The position numbers and the translations under genes are program-made. Source: Erodium maritimum (taxonomy: Eukaryota; Streptophyta; Magnoliopsida; Geraniales; Geraniaceae). Taken from it: a stretch of DNA of 64,000 nt. The stretch spans positions 55,200,336 to 55,264,335 of the forward strand of contig OY997592.1 in the NCBI GenBank assembly GCA_963921825.1, given 5' to 3'. Of this stretch, positions 56,680-64,000 are shown piece by piece. The notes beneath the pieces were generated by a model, which saw nothing but the letters and a program-made list of their open reading frames with translations, was not told the origin of the DNA and did no database searches. Position 1 is the stretch's first letter. Each line of letters begins with the position of its first letter.

Positions 56680-57665
56680 ATCATTTTTTTATTTCACTAA
56701 TTTAATTTTTCTCGCTTCGTTTGAACTCCGACTGGCTTCAAACTTGCGCCAATATTTTTGTTTTTTCAAGGGCTTTCTATCAAGATCAATGATGAATATG
56801 TTTTGAAGCACGAAAAAAAAATTATTTTGTGGCTGATTTAAAAAAAATTATATCTGGGTAGTTTTTATCAACACTTTACACTGGTTTTATCAACACTGAA
56901 CACTAGTTTTATCACTCAATTTTCCAAAATCGAACATGTTTTTTTATCACCTCATCATATGTTTTTTAATAAACACTAAGCACTAGTTTTATCAATACTA
57001 AACATTATGTTTATCACTAAATAACATGTGTTTTATCACTCCGTCACATGTTTTTTTATCAACACTATTTTGGGGCTGATTTAAAAAAATATAAACCTGG
57101 GTAATTTTTATCAAAACTTTACACTGGTTTTATCAACACTTTACACTGGTTTTATCAACACTGAACACTAGTTTTATCACCTCATTTTCCAAAACCGAAC
57201 ATGTTTTTTTATCACCTCATCACATGTTTTTTATGAACACTAAGCACTAGTTTTATCAATACTAAACACTATGTTTATCACTAAATTACATGTGTTTTAT
57301 CACCCCGTCACATGTTTTTTTGTCAACACTAAACTCTAGTTTATCATTCTTATTATCAAAACTGAACATGATTTTTATCACCTCATTACTTGTTTTTTAT
57401 CACCTCAGTACGTGTTTTTTATCAACATTTTAGCACTAGTTTGATCACCCCCGGCATAAAACATTTATTAGTGAAGATTTATCAACACTCAACATTATTT
57501 TTATCACCCCGATATAAATTTTTATTCCCGTGCTTCAAAATATATTCAATATGCTACTTGATAGATAACCCTTAAAAAAGAAAAACACTGACGCAAGTTT
57601 GAAGCCAATCGGAGTTCAAACGAATTGGAAAATATTAATTTAGTGAATTGGTTAAAAAAAATAGA
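56680..57665. mobile_element. Foldback element with ~120-bp inverted ends and TTTATCAACACT repeats
   Basis: Left arm, about 56690-56815 (TCGTTTGAACTCCGACTGGC... TTTTGAAGCACG), is inversely repeated at about 57530-57655. Between them lie many degenerate copies of TTTATCAACACTAA / CACTAGTTTTATCA, and a segment of about 230 bp is duplicated (about 56830-57060 and 57065-57330). No coding and no certain target duplication, so the edges are approximate. Confidence 0.72.
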
Positions 57666-57919
57666 CACTTGTCCACATGAAACCATGATATTACAATTAT
57701 GCTATTGCTTGTGTGAGAAAGAATGAAAGTGACATGAATTTTGGGTGGGATAAGGGTGATACGTAAACGTCTTAGAGACTCAAGCCCGATCATTCCTTAC
57801 CTGGCGTTCTTGATTTGGTAAGAAATGGTGATTTCGGTTTTGTTTTGTGAATTTAATCATAACAGTTATTTATGCATGGTCTCAAGTTATTTTCTTCCGC
57901 TGCGATTGTACGTTCATAT

Positions 57920-58781
57920 TCTCCATTAAGACCCAACAGCTAGAGCATCTATCTGATGGAATTTTGATCCATCAATCTTCATATGTTGAAAAGCTCATGA
58001 TACGCTTTAACATGGATAATGCTAATCCACTTAGTACTCCAATGGTCGTCGATCTTTAGATCCCAAGATGGATCCATTCCGTTCCGGGGAAGCTGATGAA
58101 GAGATACTTGGTCCTGAAGTACCATATCAAAATGCTATTGGGGCTTTATTATATTTGACATAATGTACGCAACCTGATATAGCATTCATTGGTAAATGTA
58201 CTTGCCATGTTCAGTTTAGAACTCACTCGACAATATTGGAATGGTATCAAGCATATACTTCGTTATATGAGCTGAACTAAAGATTTGAGACTTTTTTATT
58301 CAAGTCCAAGGAGGGCGTTGGCTTGGTTGGATATGCAGATGTAGGATATTTATCAGATCCTCACCTGTAGTGAAGTAGTCGTTTCTTGGCGCTCAATGAA
58401 GCAAAATATGGTTGCAACGTCCTCAAACCACTCAAAAAATTTAACGCTACATGAAGCTATTCGAGAGTGTGTATTCCTCCATTCAATCATTCATCATATA
58501 CAGAGCTCAATCAACATTACTCCAAGGAAATCCCCTTCCATAATATTTGAGGACATTGCTGCTTTTATTGCTCAGATTAGAGAGGATATATCAAAGAAGA
58601 TAGGATCAAGCACATATGTCCAAAGTTCTTTTATACTCATGAGATCCAAAAGAATCATGGGATAAATGTCAAACATATCCGATCATGCGAGAATCTAGCT
58701 GGTTTATTCACACAGTCTTTGCCGACATCTACCTTTGAGAATCTAGTATACATAATCGAAATGTGTCGCCTTAGCAAGTAA
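57920..58781 (+). pseudogene. Copia-3 pol fragment: end of RT and RNase H
   Basis: Matches the C-terminal third of a Copia polyprotein across frameshifts: LSDGILIHQSSYVEKL, NPLSTPMVV, GPEVPYQNAIGALLYL, QPDIAF, GYADVGYLSDPH, SWRSMKQ and, at the end, NLAGLFTQSLPTSTFE. Several stops are present. Gag, protease, integrase and most of RT are missing upstream, where the foldback element lies. The 3' LTR starts at 58943. Confidence 0.85.
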
Positions 58782-58942
58782 CCAAAGTAACCCATATGTC
58801 ATTAGGGAGGACAAGGTTTTGTGCGCAACACTATTTTTCCCTTATTCAAGTTTTGTCCCATTAGGTTTTTTTGAAAAAGTTTTTAACGATGCAAGTTAAA
58901 GCACATTTATCAGTATAATAAATGGTAGTGTATACGGGGGAG

Positions 58943-60110
58943 TGTTGTAAATAATGAGCCCCACAACTAATGCCTTATCAAGTAAGTTTTGAAGTAGCTT
59001 CTCAAAGGAAGCTGTGGTCTTTATGGCTATAAATAAATAGGCTTTACCTTTTCCTTTTTTGAAACGGATAACCGGAGAATTGCATTAATACCCAAAGGTA
59101 ATCAAACAAGATAGGGCATAACTGCCCAGGGTTCTAGATGTATGTCCGGGCCGGCCGTAGCAGGCCCATCGCTCATGGACCCATAACAATAGCCTACTTG
59201 ATATCGTAGGAAATAACTCAGGATATCTCCTTACCAACGTCTCAAAACAGCGAGACATGAAATGAAAAATCCTAAGCAAAACAGAAAATAAATTGTTCCA
59301 GAAATAATGCAGATAAAAAAGCTGAGCTGTTGTTGCAGGCTGCCCAGAACCTCCCAGCACTGGTTGTCCCGGGTTTGTAGGTATAGTCCGACATCGACTC
59401 CACCCACCCCTGCCGGGGCGGGTCATCCTTGCATCGGAGGCTTCCATGCCTCCGTCTGCTTCACCTGGTCCTCCTCAGTGAGCATCATCGGGTGGTGATT
59501 GCTCCGGTAGATCTCGGCCCGGCCCCATGCCAGTTCCGGGCGTTGACTCCCTAGACGGTCACCCGGTTCCGGACGAAGATCCATCGGCGGAGCTTCTACG
59601 AGCCGGTGCTGCAAGTACGGCCACAGGGGCCTGTGTGCTCGCCCTTGCATGGGCCAATTGCACCGTCGGTGCATGGCTATTGGCCACATGGCCAAGCCGA
59701 GGGGAGGAGGCAGGACCCGGTGAGGATCCACCGGAGTCAACGGTGCAATACCCGGGTGAGAGCTGCCTCCACCGGCATGAGGGTTGTGCAAAGGGTGGAC
59801 CATCGTCGTCGACTGAGGAAGGTAGGGAGACTTGAGCGGCGTGGAGGAGGAGAGAGCAGCCGGGCAGTACAATCGAGGGATCCAGGCGGCTACAATATAC
59901 GGCGTGGGATCGATGGACGACGACGACGTAAACCCTAACTAGGATAAGAGAAGAACCTTTGAAAGAGGTAGCGGAGCACTTTTGAAGGGTCTCAATTATG
60001 GAATGCTTTACCTTTGTTGTTGTATGGAGAGAAGAAATAAAATCAAAGTCTCAGAGTATACAAAATCCTTGGTTATCTTTTATGTTATTATAATTATTTT
60101 CTTTCTTTAT
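58943..60110 (+). mobile_element. Copia-3 3' LTR, split by a short LINE
   Basis: The polypurine tract ACGGGGGAG (58934-58942) is followed by TGTTGTAAATAATG. A TATA box (GGCTATAAATAAATAGG) lies near 59025-59040. The LTR resumes after the LINE at about 60016. Its right edge (near 60110) is a guess because no partner LTR is present. Confidence 0.6.
59052..60004 (-). mobile_element. Short LINE, minus strand, in the Copia-3 LTR
   Basis: Direct repeats GCTTTACCTTT lie at 59041-59051 and 60005-60015. The left edge TCCTTTTTTG is the A-tail on the minus strand, preceded in sense by a typical LINE 3' end, GATTACCTTTGGGTATTAATG. The minus-strand ORF 59872-59423 (149 codons, starting MYCPAALSS) resembles an ORF1 N-terminus. 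No endonuclease or RT is present, so it is a 0.95-kb non-autonomous or internally deleted copy. Confidence 0.83.
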
Positions 60111-60416
60111 ATCACTACTCGTATATACAAGAGGTAAAAAACATATGTACCAGTACTTGCATTTGCTACCACAGTTGCCACAATTCATGCGATTGCTTAA
60201 CAAATTGACACATTTCTTCTTGCAACAATTGGGTCCGGGGATATGCAATTGCATGCTAATATGTACACCTTTTAGGTCGCCGCGCGTGGAGTAGAGTTTT
60301 GGCGATTCACGGGGGTCCTTTAGGGTTCGGCTAGGCATCGGATATTTCAACCTCGCCTGATCTTTCCGGCCACGGCGAAGCCAGCCAGAGTTGTCCGATC
60401 GTCGATTGAAGGCGTA

Positions 60417-61154
60417 TGTTGAAGTGTGAGTCCCACATCGAAAGTGTGTGGATAAATTGACCCATTAATATACATCTTGATGCCTCCACCCATAAGTTCG
60501 AGCTTTTGGGTTGGATTGGGCTTTAATATAGTATCAGAGCTGGTTTGGCCCATGGCCTGTTTGTCGCCTCCACCCTGTGATCTCCGACCCATATGCAGAT
60601 GTCCAGTCCTACTATGGCCCACGTGTAGATGTCCAGTCCTACACGTGAGGGGGAATGTTGAAGTGTGAGTCCCACATCGAAAGTGTGTGGATAAATTGAC
60701 CCATTAATATACATCTTGATGCCTCCACCCATAAGTTCGAGCTTTTGGGTTGGACCAATCATCCTTAATCAAGCAGCCACAAAGCGCCATGTTGTAAAAA
60801 AATTGTTGAAGTGTGAGTCCCACATCTAAAGTGTGTGGATAAATTGACCCATTGATATACATCTTGATGCCTCCACCCATTAGTTCGAGCTTTTGGGTTG
60901 GATTGGGCTTTAATATGGTATCAGAGCTGGTTCGGCCCATGGCCTGTTTATCGCCTCCACCCTGTGGTCTCCGGCCCATATGCAGATGTCCAGTCCTACT
61001 ATGGCCCACGTGTAGATGTCCAGTCCTACACGTGAGGGGGAGTGTTGAAGTGTGAGTCCCACATCTAAAGTGTGTGGATAAATTGACCCATTGATATACA
61101 TCTTGATGCCTCCACCCATTAGTTCGAGCTTTTGGGTTGGATTGGGCTTTAATA
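60417..61154 (+). mobile_element. Tandem TRIM array with four LTR copies
   Basis: 112-bp LTRs (TGTTGAAGTGTGAGTCCCAC ... GGGCTTTAATA) lie at 60417-60528, 60804-60915 and 61043-61154, and a truncated one at 60656-60754. Internal regions of 127 bp start with a Met-tRNA primer site (TAGTATCAGAGC at 60529, TGGTATCAGAGC at 60916) and end in a polypurine tract (GAGGGGGA). A 49-base unrelated spacer (60755-60803) lies between the two units. Flanks GCGTA and GTGTA are a near 5-bp duplication. No coding: TRIMs depend on enzymes of other elements. Confidence 0.88.
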
Positions 61155-61245
61155 GTGTATTCGGTCTATGTTGTTTAAGGACTCTGTCTTGTGGATTCAT
61201 CGCTCGGCTAGCAAGGACAAAGGAGCGGCGTCGAATTTGGCTGCG

Positions 61246-62832
61246 ATGGAGAAAGCACCCGAGTATCACGAGAAGCTGATTGAAGGGAGACTGTATCGAG
61301 TCCCAAAATTATCCTCGGTGATCTGTCGTCTCGAGAAATCTGCTCAGGTGCCAATTGATAGCTTGGTTAATCGGGACGACGGGACTGCGATTGATTTGGG
61401 CGAAGCCCCCTCGACGAACATGGAGACAGGGGCGAAATCCCCAAGTCCGGCTAGAACACCCAAGCAATCACCTGAACCGGCAGCTTCAGTTGAGCTCTGT
61501 AAGCTATTCGTTTTCAATCTACCACCAGACTCGGACCGTGTCAAATTGAAGGCTTGGTTGGAACAATTTGTGTCTGTGGTTAAGGCCTTTGTTTGCAGAC
61601 GACAAAACGCTGGGGGACGTCATTTTGGTTTTGTATCAGTTCGTACTAAAGAGGAAGCACAACTGCTTGTGAAAGCCTGCAATGGTATACAGTGGAAAGC
61701 CTACAAAATTTTTATGACCTTGGCCTGGCCGGAGATACTACGCAAACACTTGGGGAAACCAGTGACGACACAAGTTTGGAGGCCAAAACAAACGGGGAGT
61801 TCGGCTCCGGTGCCTCCAAAGGTCAGGTCTGATTCTTGCACAGAAGTGCAAGGCACAATTTCTCAGTACCTGTCTCCGTGGTCTGAATCAAGCGTTCTCG
61901 GTGTGGCTAGGGACGACCTCTCCATTTCAGCTCTACGGAATCGGATCAATTTGGAAGAGGCCCTGGATTTGCAGATCAAGTATATTAGTAATAGGATATT
62001 TCTGTTCCTATCGTCCGACCAAGATACCATGTCTCGGGTTTTAAGCTCCAGTTGGAAGCGGTGTTCTTCATCATTCATTTTGTTAGATTGGGCAAAAGAT
62101 TGGCTGGATCGTGAAGGATGTTTCACGTGGGTGAAGGTCACTGGCATACCCTGTTCGGGATGATGTATGTCAACGTTTAGAGCACTGGGAAACTCGATGG
62201 GAACCTTCGTTCTGGCGTTGCGAGACGAAACCTCTCCAGTGTAAGATTGCAATTATTTCTTACTGAAGTTCAATTCTCAGACACAATTGCTATATCGCAA
62301 TTTACTGCTGGAAGGAAAATGCTATACAATTGAGGTGCTTAAAATACATGAGCTGCCATTAATGGAGACAGGTCTCGAGGCGAGTAGTGAAGGTTCTGAA
62401 ACAAACCTGGTTTTGAATGACTTGACCCGTTTCCCTCCCCCAGCGAGTGCTCTGAAAATGAAGGAAGTCAGGCGTGATTCAACACCAGCGACCAAAGTAT
62501 CGGATTCCCAAAGTCATATTAGCCCGAGCCCATCTTCTCCCTTGCGTGGGCCTCAAGGTTCTCGGGCCGGCCAACTTCTACACCGAGATTTATTCAAATC
62601 AGGTAAACCTAACGTGATCTACAGATCTTATACGGCCAGAAGTTGTTCTTTACCGAAGGAGAATGAGGACAGAGATAAAAAATGGAAGCTGATCAAAGCT
62701 AGTCGAAAGGCTCTAACTGGTAATCCAGAAGTGGCTGAACAAATTGAAGCTTTGAATTTCGAGTTAGGAGATTCAGTCGACCCCGAGTTTCAGGAAGAGT
62801 CTGATGATTTTTGTACGGATGATGAGCTATAG
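61246..62832 (+). pseudogene. LINE ORF1 (RRM and DUF4283-like), interrupted
   Basis: ATG 61246 (MEKAPEYHEKLIEGR) is chosen as the first ATG of the conserved stretch; an in-frame ATG at 61168 lies just beyond the TRIM array. RRM at residues about 86-160: KLFVFNLPPDS (RNP2) and GGRHFGFVSV (RNP1). A DUF4283-like part follows (ALRNRINLEEALDLQ, LDWAKDWLDREG, WVKVTGIP). The frame is broken at 62161 (TGA) and again at about 62242 (TAA). It reopens in the same frame from about 62287 (LLLEGKCYTIEVL) to TAG 62830-62832, with a Ser/Pro-rich and acidic tail. It would bind LINE RNA as a chaperone. Copy probably inactive. Confidence 0.82.
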
Positions 62833-62876
62833 GAGGGAGTTTCTCTCCCCTCTTCTCTACCTCACTAATCCTAGAC

Positions 62877-64000
62877 ATGGCGAAATTCATCTCCTGGAAC
62901 GTTAGGGGGATGAATGCCGTCCAAAAGAGACGGAGTATTCGGGTGGCGTTAGCTAAACAAAATCCGGATATGGTGTTGTTGCAGGAAACAAAGAGAGAGG
63001 ACATGCCTTTATATATCTTACGCAGTTGCGGATTTGGTGGTGATTGGGAATCGGCCTTTGTGCCTTCGGATGGAGCCTCGGGGGGGGGGGGGGGGGGGGT
63101 GTACTTTTGGTGTGGAAGAGTGCAGTTTTTTCCAGTGACTACGTCTTTTCCTATTGACGCTATTCTAGTTTGGAAAGGTACTTTTCGGCTTGACTCTACC
63201 CCGTTAACTGTGCTGAATGTTTATGCCCCGTGCGATAGTCCGGATCGGGTGGTACTTTGGAACAAAATTATTACGGAGAGTTCTTCTTTTGATGACTGCT
63301 TACTCCTAGGTGGTGATTTTAACTCGGTGTGTGAAAGGGAAGAACGGATAAACTGTGCTTTCTTGCAGGCTGACAATGAAGCTTTCCGGGATTTTATGTT
63401 TGCTTTAGCTGTATGCAATCTACCTCTAATGGGAGCCAAATTTACTTGGTTTGGTCATGCTTCTAAGGCCTCTCGCTTAGATAGGTTCCTGGTATCGGCG
63501 GAGCTACTAGCACTACATCCTAGTTTGACACAGAAAACACTACCGAGACAATTATCAGATCATAAACCTGTGGTGCTTGAATCGGTGATGTTAAACTGGG
63601 GACCGAAACCAATTCGGTTTATTAATGCGTGGACTTCCCATCCCAAGTTTTTTGAGTTTGTGGAGACGCAGTGGAATTCTTTTGATGTGCAAGGGATGCC
63701 AAGTTATATTTTATGGAAAAAGCTAAACTGTTTGAGGAAGGATCTGCAAAGGTGGAATGTTGAGGTTTTTGGCAGGGTGGATAGAGAAATTGCAGAGTTA
63801 AATTCAGAGGTAGACGGACTGGACAGGCTCGTGGAAGCCCGACCCCTTTCAGATGCCAAGTTGATCAGGAGATCGTTGCTGAGAGTCTCTTTGATTCAGA
63901 AACACAAACTAATGGCGAGGATTTGGGCTCAAAAAGCTCGAATTCGGTGGCACATGGAAGGAGACCAATGTTCTAAGTTTTACCATCGGTTATCAAATTT
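62877..64000 (+). CDS. LINE ORF2, apurinic/apyrimidinic-type endonuclease domain (runs off window)
   Basis: ATG 62877 (MAKFISWNVRGMN) opens a frame with no stop to 64000, 374 codons and more. Endonuclease motifs are in order: SWNVRG, LLQETK (catalytic Glu), NVYAPCD, LLGGDFNSV (Asp-Asn), KFTWFGH, SRLDRFL and LSDHKPV (Ser-Asp-His). They form the enzyme that nicks target DNA. Downstream FYHRLSN at the edge leads towards the RT, which is outside. A run of 20 G at 63080-63099 lies within the domain. The peptide between the run and about 63150 (VYFWCGRVQFF) differs from the family pattern, which the next frame shows (GVLLVWKSAVF), so there is a local shift that is later corrected. Confidence 0.88.
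   Translation, partial: MAKFISWNVRGMNAVQKRRSIRVALAKQNPDMVLLQETKREDMPLYILRSCGFGGDWESAFVPSDGASGGGGGGVYFWCGRVQFFPVTTSFPIDAILVWKGTFRLDSTPLTVLNVYAPCDSPDRVVLWNKIITESSSFDDCLLLGGDFNSVCEREERINCAFLQADNEAFRDFMFALAVCNLPLMGAKFTWFGHASKASRLDRFLVSAELLALHPSLTQKTLPRQLSDHKPVVLESVMLNWGPKPIRFINAWTSHPKFFEFVETQWNSFDVQGMPSYILWKKLNCLRKDLQRWNVEVFGRVDREIAELNSEVDGLDRLVEARPLSDAKLIRRSLLRVSLIQKHKLMARIWAQKARIRWHMEGDQCSKFYHRLSN
63080..63099 (+). repeat. Homopolymer of 20 G in LINE ORF2
   Basis: An uninterrupted G run where related LINEs encode ...GASGG...; it may fold as G-quadruplex-like DNA and is prone to slippage or miscalled length. Confidence 0.9.

Larger units (their letters stand above)
60270..64000 (+). mobile_element. 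Plant L1-type LINE, 5' part (continues beyond window)
   Basis: A GC-rich leader from about 60270 is interrupted by the TRIM array (60417-61154), then continues into ORF1 (61246) and ORF2 (62877). ORF1 with an RRM followed by ORF2 with an apurinic endonuclease is the plant L1 layout. The 5' boundary is judged from base composition only. The RT, tail and right target duplication are outside the window. Confidence 0.8.

Overview
This is a repeat-saturated stretch of flowering-plant nuclear DNA, most likely from a eudicot. The evidence is spliced genes with GT-AG introns and AT-rich spacers, together with Helitron, Copia, Gypsy, plant L1-type LINE, MULE, hAT, TRIM and MITE sequences. One host gene looks complete: RPA2, the 32-kDa subunit of the single-strand-DNA-binding replication protein A. 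It lies at 47321-52394 in ten exons and encodes about 277 residues. Nearly everything else is mobile DNA, and the boundaries are clear enough to read much of the insertion order.

Layout. 1-3519: two copies of a Helitron 3' part around a 2.2-kb spacer with exon-like scraps. 4390-15106: an old plus-strand Copia element, split by an 8.1-kb minus-strand LINE-like insertion with a 17-bp target duplication; two solo LTRs sit inside that. 15159-24925: a minus-strand Copia gag region, split by an almost complete plus-strand Gypsy element of chromovirus type (15409-23850, target duplication GGTTC). 24926-32700: MULE transposase remains and a minus-strand GRF zinc-finger ORF split by a solo LTR. 32753-41814: a perfect inverted repeat, a hAT-like short element split by another solo LTR, an RPA70-like pseudogene fragment and a fifth solo LTR. 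41830-46243: a hAT transposase pseudogene split by a LINE with ORF1 but no ORF2. 47196-52394: RPA2, with two E2F-type promoter sites and several small elements in introns. 53607-57665: two foldback elements around a short LINE. 57920-60110: a Copia 3' end split by a short LINE. 60270 to the window end: a plus-strand LINE with ORF1 and the start of ORF2, its 5' leader carrying a tandem TRIM array.

The strongest theme is one Gypsy family with very long LTRs (2.7-3.3 kb). It is present once as a full-length element and five times as solo LTRs. All six insertions keep perfect 5-bp target duplications (TCGGG, GATCC, GGTTC, TTGGA, TATAA, GAGGA), so five are explained by LTR-LTR recombination. Three insertions cut identifiable older sequences: a Copia zinc knuckle, a GRF zinc finger and a hAT-like element. 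The LTRs carry a conserved near-palindrome (GGTGAGCG-TT-CGCTCACC) and hypervariable minisatellites. The other theme is short LINE-like elements that keep 5' and 3' ends but lack ORF2. No complete new cellular system is visible; the novelty is in the structure of these elements.
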